Assembly (NCBI GenBank): GCA_028023455.1
Contig: JAQFVV010006246.1
Span: 4,536,363-4,600,362, forward strand
Length of the DNA stretch: 64,000 nucleotides
Reading direction: 5' to 3'
DNA from: Epiperipatus broadwayi
Lineage: Eukaryota > Onychophora > Udeonychophora > Euonychophora > Peripatidae
The position numbers were made by a program, and so were the translations under genes. The notes under the pieces are model-generated. The model did not search any database and was not told the origin of the DNA. It saw nothing but the letters and a program-made list of their open reading frames with translations. This document shows positions 35,100 to 48,165 of this stretch, piece by piece. The first letter of the stretch is position 1. Each line of letters begins with the position of its first letter.

Positions 35100-35990
35100 T
35101 GTTAAAAGGGGGTTATCTTCTCTACATTTTCTTTCAGTGAATGTAGGTTACATGGAGGAAGATGATGTCTAGTTTTTAGCTGAACTTAGCATATGGTTTT
35201 TATTGTACAAACCATTTTTAGGACTAAAATCATGCTAAAAACTTCAATAGCTTGGTATCACCTGGATTAAGCTTGGACTACTCTTTCTTCAACAGCTAAG
35301 TTAGAAGTACTTCTATTGGGTTTTTTTCCAGTAGCAGGATTAAGATTTGACTGCTCTCTTTGACAGTTAAGTTAGCAATAATTTCTTCTATCTTTTTTCT
35401 TGGACAATCTTACCTATCAACCACTTACAATCTGTCTTTTACATGATAATTTTCATGATAACCAATTAAATAAAATTTCATAAAAACAATTGTTCAGGTA
35501 ATTATCTCCTTAATCAGAGATTAAAAACAAATTAAGAACAAGAATTTAACAACATAAAATTCTTGCCATTCCTTTATAATTAAAAACCAAATCTTCTTGC
35601 AACAAACAATAAGATAATCTGTTAATTGTACTGATTTGATTTTTTCTTTTTCATTAAATAGAGATAAAGGAAAACAACTCTGATTAATTGAAAATAAAAA
35701 ATTTACAAAGTTATAAAATCTTATTTTGTACCCCCCCCCCTTCATTCTTAAAAACATTCATTTAAATATATTTAATGTTTGAGAATTTTCATACTATTAT
35801 CCAGGGATTGTACAATGATTGAGTTAAATAATGATTATTTAAAAAAATAGGTCTAAGAAAATTTAAATATTTTCCCCTATTAATAAAATATTTTTTTATT
35901 CCCAACCTTGAGGAAAATGCTGCCAAGTATCTAATTATTTATTTTTCTAGTACAGCTATGTAACCCAACTGGTTACAATATATATAACTA
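35100..35990. repeat. Dispersed repeat A, copy 1
   Basis: It aligns by eye with 49670-50430 in the same orientation. Shared landmarks include CTTAGCATATGGTT (35191-35204, 49750-49763), AGCTAAGTTAG / CAACTGGCTCAG after CTTCAACA, a GGAAAA.A.A.TCTG.TTAATT patch and ATGCTGCCAA near the right end. No coding sequence recognised. Confidence 0.55.
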
Positions 35991-37679
35991 AAATTTTATG
36001 TTTGTTTTTATCCCAACATATATTAAGTTACATCATCAGTGGTTAAAAAAAAAAAACATTTTTTATAATGAATAAAATGATCTTGTTTTTGAAATTTTGT
36101 CAAGTTGAAAATATATTGGTTGTTTTCTTTTGAGAAACATATTCAAGGAAGATCTGATCATACTTAATATTGACATTTAAGACAAGAAGGTATATCATGC
36201 TAAATATTGACAATGAAAACATTAATTCAATAATGGATATTTGACATTGAATTACTCTAATCATATTTCAAGAATCAAATAATGTTTTAGATTTTTGACA
36301 TGATTGTCAACTTATTTGCTGATATAGAAATATAGGGCACATTTACCATATTTTCTCATATATTATTATCGAATATGATGTAATGTGTGACTTAGTGCAG
36401 GGTAGAGTGGTGCATTCTAAAGCTCCAGATCCTTGGATCATAAGCCCTGTTCTGTGACTTCTAGTGCTTAAATTTTTTATGATCTCACAAAATATTAATT
36501 TAGTTTCTAAGATTCTAATGGTATGTTTATATATATATCTACTATAGATAAAAGAATTTGTCTTTGTGAGTAATATTAGTTTAATTCAAGGTTTTTCCAG
36601 AATTGACAACTTGTTCTTAATCAATAATTTTTATTATACTGAATATGAAGTAGATAGGTCACAAATTTTGATTAAAATTAGTGTCACTTTTTCTTTATAT
36701 CCAGTCATTTTTTAATCTCACTATTGAATGAATACTTGTTGTTATTCTTAGTGTTTCTCTTAAAGGTAAATTAATTTGATTCTCTTTATATTTTACAATA
36801 TATTGTTTCATTTTACGAAAACAAATGCATTGATTTTGCCAATATTAGAATTCTCATCTGTTTTTAAAATGTTCATAGAGCCATCATTTGTAATACTTCA
36901 TTTTAGGGCATCTATACCAAGGTATAGATATTAATTACTAATTGGTTTTTAATAAATTTTACTTTTTTTTTATTTTTATGTATTTTTGAATTGAAGAAAA
37001 TTGGCCTTATGAATTCATTGCTTTCTTGATAACTGTGTGAGAGGATTAAAAGCCAACTTTTCATCAAATCACTATTTCATAGTGATTATAATTTCAATAC
37101 TAATATTTTAAAATTCCATAATATGAGTCAAACTGTTAAGAATTGTTATTACTTGAAGAATGACACTACACGACCAATAAATATATTCTTATTTTTCATG
37201 GAAATGCAAAATTCTTTTTTTTTTTTTTTTGCATTTATTTATGTTTAAAACAGCAAAAAAAATACAGAAATTATTTAAACTGTATTTTAATTAGCATTAG
37301 TGCATCATTTTTTAAAATAATCGATAGATTTATTAACAATTATAATGCATGAACCTGAAATTTGCATTTAGCACACAATAAGAAAAGGTATGACAGAGTA
37401 TTACACTAACTGAACTCAATAATTTAGTTAAAATAGCACTATGGCATTAATATTTATCAACATTTTTTAATAATATTCTGCAATAAATGAAATATAAAAA
37501 GTAATTGACTAAAATTGATTATGATGATGATGATGTAATAATGATGATGATTATGATGATAAATAACAGCCACTCTTAAATGATTATGACCTATTTTTTT
37601 ATTTATTTGATATTTTATATTATCTTTTACTTAGTCTGCAGAAAAAAATATTTTTTCTGAAATTTTTCAACACCATGTT

Positions 37680-39560
37680 TAATTATACAATGTATTCTAT
37701 TCTCTGCTATACCTTTCAAATGGAAATAATTATATTATTTTTTATAATATAGATGGGGTTCACCTTTTCCATGAAATCTGTTCATAAGACAACTTTTTTA
37801 TAGTCTTCTTGTTCATTCATTTTACATGTCCAATCAAAAGGAAGTGTGATTTTACAATCTTAGATTCAATAGTATCAAATCCAGCCAGTTGAAGAATACA
37901 TTATGATTGGTTTTATATTCGTACAAGTATATTTTTAAAATCAGTGGTCTTAAATGAAACTTCTTTTTTTCTCTTCAAAATAACAAATCTATAAACAGCT
38001 CTGTGAAGAAATACTTTATCATTTAACTTATTAAAAGAAACAGCATCACATTGGGGTCTGCATTATATCTCAACATTTAAATCCACTTTTCTATTTATAA
38101 AATTAGTAAAATGTTTAAACTGGTTTATAACTATTCATGTTAAAAGTGATTGTATATTTTTTCCATTGTGGTTACTAAACCAAAGGTTTCAAAACATTGA
38201 GAATATTCTGTAAATCATCTTTTGAACTGACAAAAATATGATAACTCTTCTTGGTCCCTGTTTGATTATGTCATCTATAAACAATTTCAAAGATCACTGT
38301 CATAAAATTTGAAAGTAGTTTTGGCACAATTATAGATTCTTATTTAGCAAGAATATTCATTTCAAATGTGTCAGATTTTTACCTGTATCGATATATCACT
38401 TCCTCTCATTCCATCATATTGAAGCTGCATAGTATAAGTAAATTTTACAGAAAATTGCTATAGACCTAACTTTTTAAATGAAACAAAATGTATTGATCAA
38501 ATCAATAAAAGCAATATATAAATCACTCCTTTGTTTCTGATATTTTTTCCATTTTTCTGGTAATAAAAGTTATATTTATAGTGCTTCTTGATTTTCTAAA
38601 ACCTAAATGATTCTCTCTGTAAGCATTCATTTATAAGTGGAAGCAATCTATTCAACAAAATTTTTGAAATTTACTTTTGATTTAGTGGATAATAATGACA
38701 TTCCTTGATAATTATTATAATTATTGCAATCTTGTCTTTTCCCTTTGCTTTTAAAAATTGAAACAATAAACAGCATTTTTAACATTGAATGGTACAACTT
38801 TGAATCCAGATACTTTAAAAAAATTCCAAAATTTTTGAAGCTAATAGACCATATTTTAAAACTTCTGCAGGTAGGATCTGTAGAACTTTCCATTTTTGAA
38901 ATTACAAAGAGCTATTTTAACTTTATTAAGCTGGATATCTTTATCCTAATATAAATGAGTAGATAAAATGAATGTGTCATTAAAAATCATCATCTCAATT
39001 CTTATATTATTGTTCAAAAGAGATCAAATTAGTTTTTCAATCTATTCAAAATATCATTATCATCATATAAGAGAGTGTCATTACTGGATTTAATAGGTTT
39101 GTGATATCTTTCAGATTGATATATTGCTTTCAGTGTATCAAAAAAAAAAAAAGAATCTAGAATGACTACAATCAGCAAATGCTTGTATCTTGTTTGCAGG
39201 TTTAATCCACCTATCGTTTATAATCTTACCAATCATTGAATTTCTGCCTTCTGATTTTAATATTATGAAATTATACATTTAATGTATTATTCTGCCAATA
39301 TTATGTTTGCTTCTAATTAAATTACTGTTAATAAGATGATTATGATAAACTATTTGATCATGTAAATGCTTGCACAATGTGAACTTCTCTTTTAGTCTGA
39401 CTATTATGTAATTCATGAAATGCCATTGTTTGAATGAGGATGCATCAATGTTCCTTTATAGTGGTTTTTCTGCCTAAAGTAAATGTTTGTGATAGTCAAT
39501 CCATATGTTGAGCATAAATTCAATAATAGTAAATCATTTGAATTTATAGAATCAAAGTTG
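37680..39560 (-). mobile_element. Decayed LINE with endonuclease and reverse transcriptase
   Basis: On the minus strand the order is endonuclease (CSTYGLTITN, then FRQKNHYKGT and MHP near 39435-39555), a linker with KIQAFAD and LKAIYQSERY (39060-39200), reverse transcriptase (IFKSKGKRQDCNNY and GMSLLS near 38680-38760), a motif-A-like region near 38480, and a C-terminal VKSHFLLIGHV (about 37800-37850). These match the pattern of the LINEs often mis-annotated as 'craniofacial development protein 2-like'. It is broken by many stops and frameshifts and no catalytic motif is intact. It is a different family from the RTE copies at 19.7-26.9 kb. Confidence 0.75.
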
Positions 39561-39782
39561 CCATTTTGAAAAACTTTTTTCCAATTTGTACCAATATGTC
39601 TACAAGAAGAAATATTTGATCCTTTAATAGTATACTGTAATAATGTTAGCCAACAAAGAATAAAAGTTTTCCTTCTCTGAATCTAAGAGTGGAATGTAGG
39701 TACTAATAAAATGAGTTGCAATAGCTCTATGTGAGACAAGTTTTAAGACCATAAACCTTTCATTGATAGAGTGAGAAATATT

Positions 39783-40560
39783 AATCATAATCATCAACAT
39801 TTTCAACCATTATCAATCCACTGCAGGATGATCTTTCCAAGTTCAATCCATCTTCTCTGGTCTCTAGCCTCTCTTTTCCACATGACCCCTGCACACTTTA
39901 TTTCATTTAATCATCTCTCATGTGGTTACTTTCTAGGTGTTATGAAATCTATTGGAATCCAGTTTAAGATTTCAATTATCATCATCTCTTCTAGCAATAT
40001 GTCCAGCCTAACTCTACTTCAGTCTCTTTATTTTTTCAATGATGTCAATAACATCTGTTTGTTCTCTACTCATGCATTTGTTTTTGGTCTCTTACATGAC
40101 ATGCATTTTTACATACTTCTTTTTATAAATTTTCTAGTCTTAGTAGAAATTTTACTGGATACTTGCTGCTTTTTTCTACCAGATTTCTTTGTTGCAGTAT
40201 TTAAAAGTGTATCAGTTATTTTTCTATTATTTTTTTTTCAAATCTGAATCATGTTCAAAATCTATAAAAATGTACTTTAAAGTCTAAATTCAATAAAATG
40301 TTTCTGAAGATTAGGAATATCAACTGTGAATATTGTTTTTCTTAATTTTTGTCTCTAGAATTGCATTTACATCTCACTAAGTGATAATCATTTCTTATGT
40401 TGAATTTTTTAAGAACATTATAATCTTGAAATATGAATTTTTTGTTAATCAAAATATATTCCTATTTGCTGTACCTTCACTTGGATGCTTCCATGTCCAT
40501 TTCTATTGTAACATTTTTTCAAAAAACTTCACAAGTCTATGATTGTTTATCATTTCTAGC
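39783..40560 (-). mobile_element. RTE-like LINE remnant with an internal deletion
   Basis: 39783-40125 corresponds in reverse to the tail and C-terminal end of the near-intact copy (about 26862 down to 26505). From about 40125 it jumps to the equivalent of about 25022 down to 24510. About 1.5 kb is missing, with CTTCTT-like microhomology at the junction. It is old, with many substitutions. Confidence 0.7.
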
Positions 40561-40699
40561 ATTAGAGTCTTTGACAAACATTTTTTAAATGTTTGGTCTG
40601 GATATTGAATTTATAAAGCATCTCTCGATATAACAACTATATAGTTTTATAAACAGAAAGCGGTTTATCAATACAATGAGATCAGAAATTTTTCACTAA

Positions 40700-41700
40700 C
40701 ATGTATTAATTTTATAATAGACTATCTTATCTGGCTAGATCATAACATCATCACCCTGTTTGATAGTCAATATTAAACATGAGAGATGGATAGCCAATGA
40801 GATTATCTCTAGTATTTATCTCAGTAACATCGAAAACTAGATCCTCTCTAAATACATCGAAAATACTCCCAATTTAATATACACATGATATGTAGATGAT
40901 GTATTTGTATGCTGCCCAGAGTCTCTAAGCAATAAATTAATCTCTGGGCTAAATCTATATTATCTTGCACATTTGAATAGGAAGACCAACTAAGGGAGTA
41001 AAAATATCTCAATATCCAGATCCAGACAGATTATCTTCAATTAAATTATAAAATGCAAAATTTTTAGAAATAATGTTAATCTCTCCTAATTTTTACAAAT
41101 ATGCTGATTTATCATATTGTTTTACAGAAATTACCACTTATGCAAAATATGAAACTGCTTGTAAGGCTATCATCAAGCAATAAGCTTTAAGTATATAGAT
41201 CTCACAAAGAGAGTCCAACAATTTTACCACAAAATAAGAACAAACTCGCCCAAAGATTTTAAATCTTGGATACTGCTCTCATACATGCCTCGAGTAGTCA
41301 AAAACCTTTCACGAACACATATAAAGAAAGCTATCTTATTCCTCCCACAATAAACAGATTGATAAATAATTTTAAGGACAGACTCCATAATGAGCAAACT
41401 ACACACACCATATATACCCAAGCATGTAGTAGCAGCTTCTACTACAATGAATCACATGCATGCCTCTCTACAAAGATCACTCGATACAAATACCTCCACA
41501 AAAAGACTAACAATCTATCTTCCTCAATCACCAAAATGCAATGAGCCATACATTCAAGCCACAGCCACCAAAATTGCATGCATCAAATGAATGACTCTCA
41601 AGCAAGAAATTACAGCAGCATGACATGCAGTCAACAACCCTAATGCCATGAATAGAAAGGAATCCTGCTTCCCCTTGTCAAAGAAATTGTCAAGATAATT
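40700..41700 (+). mobile_element. Penelope-like element remnant
   Basis: YVDDVFVCC at 40889-40915 fits the YxDD catalytic motif of Penelope reverse transcriptases. Downstream frames 41266-41544 and 41390-41590 together read TINRLINNFKDRL, then CSSxYYNESHACLSTKI and HKKTNNLSSSITK, matching the linker and GIY-YIG-type endonuclease C-terminus. Stops and at least one frameshift make it inactive. The boundaries are approximate. Confidence 0.65.
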
Positions 41701-42546
41701 TACATAGATTCAAATAAATTTACTGCCTTTATATATATGCGTCCTATCATTAAAATCTCATGCTATGAATATGAGAACGTACTTTGCTCTTGAAAGTACT
41801 AAGTTTCTGTGAATAAGCATTTGTTAATAGCTTTTCTTAGGATGGTGCTTAAGTGCAGATATTTATAAACCATTTAAATTATAAGTGATTTGTATATAAA
41901 GTTTCCATTTCCAGATAAATATAATCAAGAGTCTCATATTTGTATTACTTGATTCTAAGTCATTGTGCAATACTTGAAATTTATAAATTAGCATGTACAT
42001 ATCTATAATACATGTCTGTGATAAAATTTAGTCAAAAATTATATAATAGTAATAATAATAAACATGTACAGTATACATAGTCATAATGCATATGTCAGTT
42101 CATTCAAATCATTGTGATCATAACTAATAAAATACAAAAAAAAAGAACTTGTGACATTAAATTTGTAGGTTTCAGCCATGTTTTCTTGTGCAGATTATTT
42201 TCTTGCAATATTATTGTAAATAATATTATGCCAATCACAACTTTAAAGCATTTGTACTATTTCCAAAGCACTCAATAATATGGTAATTTTGTGCTATAGT
42301 ATTCTTTTATTTTTTTAGAAGGTCATATTGTCTAACCAGATTTGTTATTGCTAAAGGTCTCATTTTTAAAATGTTACATGGATTAGAAGAATATTTCTCT
42401 TATTTTGTTTAATTTTTTCATTTTGATTTTCAGATTGCATCTTATTTTGTTTTATATACATTTTTTTTCCAAAATTTTTTAATTGTACATAAATGATTTT
42501 ATTATTTTTTAAAAATAAAATTAGAATGCATATATGATTTTTTTAG

Positions 42547-42728
42547 GATGTAGTTTATATTATTCTTTATTTACGGCTAATATCACATCTCCTGGATTTC
42601 CAAACCCCTATCCTGTCAATACTGATTGCTCTTGGCTTATCGAAACTGACCTTTATCATAGCATTAATTTGACATTTTTCACTTTTGATGTGGAGCCTCA
42701 TGCAAATTGTTCTTGGGATTATGTAGCT
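42547..42728 (+). CDS. Exon: CUB C, N-terminal half
   Basis: The acceptor is TTTTTTAG and the donor is GTAAGT at 42729. Two bases complete a glycine codon, then CSLYYSLFTANITSPGFPNP. The usual CGG start is replaced by CSL, but SPGFPNPYP, the second cysteine in DCSW, FDVE with the first ligand Glu, and NCSWD with the third cysteine and second ligand Asp are all present. Sequons occur in ANITS, INLT and ANCS, so it may be heavily glycosylated. It ends in phase 0 at the same domain position as in CUB A and B. Confidence 0.87.
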
Positions 42729-44115
42729 GTAAGTAATTAAATTCATTTTTATGCTAAATCTATATTTATTAATTTTTTGTTATAACTAATTTAGTATATT
42801 TTCTTAATTATTTTTTAGCATGTAATTTAAATTTGCACATGTTCAGCAATCTTTTGTAAACCCTTTCTTTTTCTAGTAGTATGTTTATATTTATTTCATA
42901 CTTATTTTTTTAACATTTTATGAGAAAGTTTTTTATAAAATTGTTTATGTGATTGTAAAGCAAAATCAGGTAAAAAAAACTTGAAAAATGAAGACTCTTG
43001 TAGGTAGAAAATTAGTTAAAAGTGATTCAAAAAATCAAAATAAATGATATCCTTCAGAAAAATCTTCACCGAAAACTAATAATTGGTAATCTCAAGAATA
43101 TTATTGCCAATATAGACCTTAACAAGAACCCCATTACTATAAAACTTTAAATGAAATAATCTTCTACCAAAAAATAAAAACAAATGTAAATGCTCCCCTT
43201 CATAATAATAGTGTTATAGCAATCTTTAGTAAGTAGCAAACCTCTCAAACATTAATGGAGAATTAATTACCTGTGATGTCATATTTATTCCAGATTTAAT
43301 TGATTATTGAAATATGCTGGAATATGCAATTACATTTATAACAGATTTGTGGCAATTAAAAACTTTATCCAGGATCAGATAATCTGTAAGTTTTTCTTCT
43401 GTATATGAAAATTATTACTACAAAGAATTAAAGTATGTAATAAAGTCTCAAAACTTGTGCTTAATCATTATCATTATTTTCAACCATTATCGATCCACTA
43501 TATGATCTCTCCAAGTTCAATCCATCTCCAATTTCTAGCTTCTCTTCTCCACATCACTTTCTTATTACATTCATTCATTCATGGCTAAAAAGCAAATTCA
43601 TAGTCACAATTAATTTCAGCATAAAATTATACTATTTTTTATATAAAACTAATATTTTTTGTTGTTGATTTTGTTATTTTTGGCAAAAAAAAATTTCATT
43701 TCATTATATACTGGCTACAAATATCAAAATTATCTTTTCCAGTTTTTACTTTATTTTTATGTATTCCATAGTTTAAAAAATACTATTATAATCTGAAAAG
43801 ATATGATGTGGATAAAAAATTGTTTTTTTATATTGCTATAATGTTCATAAGATATGTTATAATAAATTTAGCTAAGCCATTGCACAGCTTATGAAAGTTT
43901 ACATTTTTCTTTAAATCTCATCACTTTTACATTTATACAGATAGATAGATGGATGGACAGATGGATAGATTTTAGCAATTGTTTTAAAACTTGTTGCCTG
44001 AAAATATCTAAATATCTTATATTTATAAATAAAATGTTATTTTTATTTTATTGCTTTTATAAAATTAATATCTTTTATATATAATTGGAATAATTTAAAT
44101 GATATTCAATCTTAG
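42729..44115 (+). other. Intron 5 (within CUB C)
   Basis: The shortest intron, 1.4 kb, phase 0. Besides a small RTE fragment it is AT-rich, with a short GATA/GGAT-type run near 43940-43970. Confidence 0.75.
43464..43582 (-). mobile_element. 5'-truncated RTE-like LINE fragment
   Basis: Matches the last about 120 bp of the near-intact copy in reverse: degraded ATCATT tail, CAACCATTATCGATCCACT, CTCCAAGTTCAATCCATCT, TCTTCTCCACATCAC. It was truncated almost at once during insertion or is an old remnant. Confidence 0.75.
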
Positions 44116-44278
44116 GTGTATGATGGTCCAAGTGAGGATAGTCCTCTGCTTCTTATGCATTGTGGAAATGCACTGCCAAATCCCCCATCTATGAAATCGT
44201 CAAGCAATTATCTCTTTATCCGTATGAAATCAGATGGGTTTGTTGGCGGTGGTGGATTCAAAGCAAACTTTAAAAGAA
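44116..44278 (+). CDS. Exon: CUB C, C-terminal half
   Basis: The acceptor is AATCTTAG and the donor is GTTAGT at 44279. It starts in phase 0 with VYDGPSEDSPLLLMHCGN and ends one base into a codon. It carries the DG turn, the fourth cysteine in HCGN, SSSNYLFIRM, the third ligand Asp in KSD, and a glycine-rich GGGGFKANF end. Spliced to 42547-42728 it completes the third CUB domain. The joining codon with 47266 is ACA (Thr). Confidence 0.88.
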
Positions 44279-47265
44279 GTTAGTTATCTTAGTAATTAAA
44301 GTTAATAAAATTAACATTTGAAGATTTTTTTTTTTATGTATAAAAGATAAAATCAAATATTTTATTTCTATTCTTTTTTATTTGTCAATATAATATTGCT
44401 ACCATCCAGTTATTTTTAATTATCCATTATTCATACATTAGTGCACCAGAATATATGTATTATAATGGTCGAGGAAAATGGTCACTTACCCTATCTGCTG
44501 TACAGGGTACCACTAGGCCATGCAAACCTAGAAAGTTTATAATGTAGGCAGATACTTCTTGTTAAGATCTAAATTTTGACCATTAGCCCATACCACTAGC
44601 TCAAGGAGACTCAGAGATTTAATATATAAATTGCCAGTATTATCACACAAAACATTTATTGTCGCACACATATAAATTTGAGGAATAAATTAATCTTACC
44701 TTAATTTGTTATTAATTTTAAATTTAAATTATTATTTTAGTAAGTCCACAGAGATGCACATTTATACAATATTTTTATTTTAGAATGTTGAGTATAGGTA
44801 AGCTACATATATTACGCAATTAAAACTTTTCAAAACATCCAACCTCAGGCTAAAAGTTCATAGCTTGCTTCCTGATTTACAGATGCAAAGCAATTCAATA
44901 TGAAGATGTTAGCATAAAACCACACTGACAGGAATATACATCTGCAGCATGATATTATTTGTAAGAAATAATCCTCATCCTGTACAGGAATGTGCATCTG
45001 TCTGGCGAAGGAATCACGTATATAAAAATATTAAAGAGCAATGCTATGTATGGAGGGAGAGCAGTACTCTGCCGACTTATAGTCCCTATCCATAGAACGA
45101 AAGGAAATCAATGGCAAATAATGTACTCCATGTCCAGTGCAACGTGATGACTACACCTTTGGGTTATGCATTCATTTGGGCACGATGCCTTGTATGCTAG
45201 CACACTTCACATTACATTGATATAAACACCCATATATCCCTCTACCAGCATCATCTTAACTACAAAACAAATAGTCTGAAATTAAACCCCTTATTAAACT
45301 AATACTTTAATGAATCTATGCAGCAATCTACAACAAACTTCTAAATTTAATAATTTAGTTAAGACTTAATAATAATAATAATAGTAAAAAAAAACATAAA
45401 AAAATATTAATAATTGATTTAAAGTTATTTTAAGTCACATGGGAATTCATTTAAAAGTTATATTTTCTTACTGATTGACTATTTATTGAAGAGATATATT
45501 TAAAAAAAGTTCAACTTGTGATTTCTCCAGAATTATAAAATCCATTGTTGATCATATTATTTGCTAAAGTTTCTTAGGAGACATGACCACTACAAGCCAT
45601 TCACTTGGTCAGGAACTATCATTGGGAGGCCTCTGCTGGTGCATGCAAAGGAAATTTATTTTTATTGCAATACCCCTACATCACGGAATCCACAATACAG
45701 CTGTAAGATTAACAGATTAAAAACAATAACTGATGAATTCAATAATTTTCTTTTTTATACTTTTATAACTTCTTACCAGCATTTTTACGGATCCATCAAA
45801 CATGACATTGCTGATCTTAAGGTCCAGATGTTTTCCATTCTGGTCTGTGTATGGCTTGGTGCTTGCATTGGTCAATCTTTAATTTTTTTGTATATCTGTT
45901 ATCTGACCTTATAATTATTTAAGTGCCCCAAGGGCTAGTTTGCTTTACATTTAATTAATAAAACAATCATTTCTATTTACTAAGATTAAACATGATTTTT
46001 AAAATAGAAATTCATTAACATTTATTTCTATCTTTAGATCTTTATTTTTTTTTTACAAAAAGTAAGTTTTCCATCCATGCGATACATATATGTTAAACAT
46101 AACTCTTCTAATTTTCTTTTAGTTTTTAAGTAATAGTTTTAACAAGGCTATAAACCTTAGCAATGAGCGTCTGAAAAAATCGTCACTAGGGACCTCTGTA
46201 GGTCTTTAAAACACATGCTTTTATTTAAGATTTATTTTCACCCTTTATTTTAAATTTAAATAATGCAACAGCATATGTATACCGTTACAGTATGGAATTC
46301 CCATGGGAATGTACACATATAGTGATCTATATCAACAGATATATTTTTGGACTAAGATTGGTTTTATACAATTTTTATTTAAATAAATTTGCTATTTTTT
46401 TAAATTTATTATTATATTAGTTATACAGTGGGATAATTAGTAAAAGAGGATGATCAGAAATGAAAGCTTTGAACAATCTGGAGAATCATAATAGGTTGTT
46501 TCATTTTAGGCTGATGATGCCACTATGGTTAAAAGTCTAGTGGTTTCTTTTCTCCTAAAGACATTGCCTATTTTAAAACTATGCTCCTATTTTTTTTTAG
46601 GTCAACTACTTAATAATAGCCAAGATAAATTTTAATATACATTCAATGAACAAATAGGAACAATAGCATTTTTTATTGAAGCATTTTTTTTTTTTACCAC
46701 AGAACAATTACTTTGTGAAATCCCTATTTTGAAAAAATATCAAAATCTAAAGCTTTTATACAAATTGTAATAATAGATGCCTTTTTAACAGAAAAATTTA
46801 AGCAACTGTTATTTCATACATTAGTAGTGGCTCGTAAAAGTAGAATTTTATTAAAAAATAAAGCATTAAACATATACATTTACACATATTCATATACTTT
46901 GTATTCATGAGACAATAGAGTATTAATATAGTATTTCACCTCTTTATTATTGTCACCTATGTTAATGGTAGTTATTTGTGTAAGAATTATCAATTCATTA
47001 TTATTAGACAGCAGTGTCAGATGGTTCTTTGAATTAGTTATAGTTGTTATTGACTACATTTAGATTGTAATTATCATTAAAAGCTATAATTTCTAATGCA
47101 TCAAAAAGGGTTATTTTCTGTAACACTTAAAATTACAAATAAATATGTAGATCGACAATGTAAATTAATAAATATTTGTATTGAATGTAAATAAAATATG
47201 AGTAACAATTGATACTTTTATGTTGATAAAATTTTATTTTTAATGTTGATGTTTTCATCTTTCAG
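44279..47265 (+). other. Intron 6 (between CUB C and CUB D)
   Basis: 3.0 kb, phase 1. The part 44440-45300 is less AT-rich and may be an unclassified element. A 117-codon open frame at 45561-45914 (starting MLKFLRRHDHYK) resembles no family I recognise and has no splice support. The remainder is AT-rich with nothing seen. Confidence 0.6.
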
Positions 47266-47379
47266 CATGTGGTGGTATATTAAATGCGTCTTCTGATGGT
47301 ACAATTGTCTCTCCAAATTATCCTGACCGTTATGAAAAAAATGCAAACTGTTCATGGCTTATAGACAGTAACTTATTAG
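47266..47379 (+). CDS. Exon: CUB D, first part
   Basis: The acceptor is TCTTTCAG and the donor is GTAAAA at 47380. Two bases complete threonine, then CGGILNASSDGTIVSPNYPD gives the CUB start, with sequons in LNAS and ANCS, the second cysteine in NCSW and IDSNLL. Unlike CUB A-C the exon ends early, one base into a glycine codon, about 22 residues before the usual split. The exon is therefore only 114 bases. Confidence 0.87.
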
Positions 47380-47458
47380 GTAAAATTTTTGTTAGTAGTT
47401 TTCTTTGAATCTGTTTTAATATATTTTATACACATATATATTTTATTAATAGAAATCA

Positions 47459-47600
47459 TCTCGTACAGTCTATTACTAAGTTAGTTTCTTGTACCATATT
47501 ATTACATAGATGTGTATACATGATTGAATGTATGTATGCATTCATCTCGTACAATCTATTATCAAGTTTCTTGTACTATCTTATTATCACATGGATGTGT
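47459..47600. repeat. Imperfect direct repeat, about 84-bp period
   Basis: TCTCGTAC.(G/A)TCTATTA appears at 47459 and 47543, each followed by TTTCTTGTAC and GATGTGT at matching distances. Confidence 0.7.
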
Positions 47601-48165
47601 GTATGTATGTATGGATACATGTATATAATGCAAAAATCCTTTATATATAACTGAGAAATGTCTTGATATTAGAACTGACAATGGTTTTAGATGAAAGAAT
47701 GTGGAATGTTTTGAGCAATTTTTGAGACTGGCTATGAGAGCTAGATATTTATTAATTAATATGAATGGCCATGACTGACTGGAACATGAAAAAACAAGTA
47801 TTACCCACATAGAAGTTGAACTCTGGACAAACACATGCCACCATTGCATTATAAAATCTTTGTATTGTACTAATAAATTATGGGATATTATATCTACACA
47901 ACTGCTCACATGTTAATGCACCAAAATTTGTGGTGGAACAAATTTTAATGCAATTAAAAATATAGTAAAGATTTATAACAATAAATGAATATTTAGACCT
48001 AACCTGGTTTTTACTTTTATGTAATATGATTCAAAAGAAATAACTAAATATTCATTTTGGCATTGATAGGCTATCTCTTTTTAAAAGTTTTTACAATACA
48101 CAAGTTTTAATAAATCAAAAATTAGCAAGATAAATTAGAAAATAACTTATGTGATGTAAAATTTT

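Larger units (their letters stand above)
32241..42546 (+). other. Intron 4 (between CUB B and CUB C)
   Basis: 10.3 kb, phase 1. It holds a hammerhead foldback repeat, dispersed repeat A, two minus-strand LINE remnants and a Penelope-like remnant. Between 32.3 and 34.3 kb and between 36.0 and 37.6 kb I see AT-rich, unclassified sequence; 33340-33720 is less AT-rich and may be an element fragment. Confidence 0.7.

Noticed and set aside
47562-47909. 115-codon minus-strand frame
   Set aside because: It overlaps a tandem repeat and unclassified sequence; no recognised motif.
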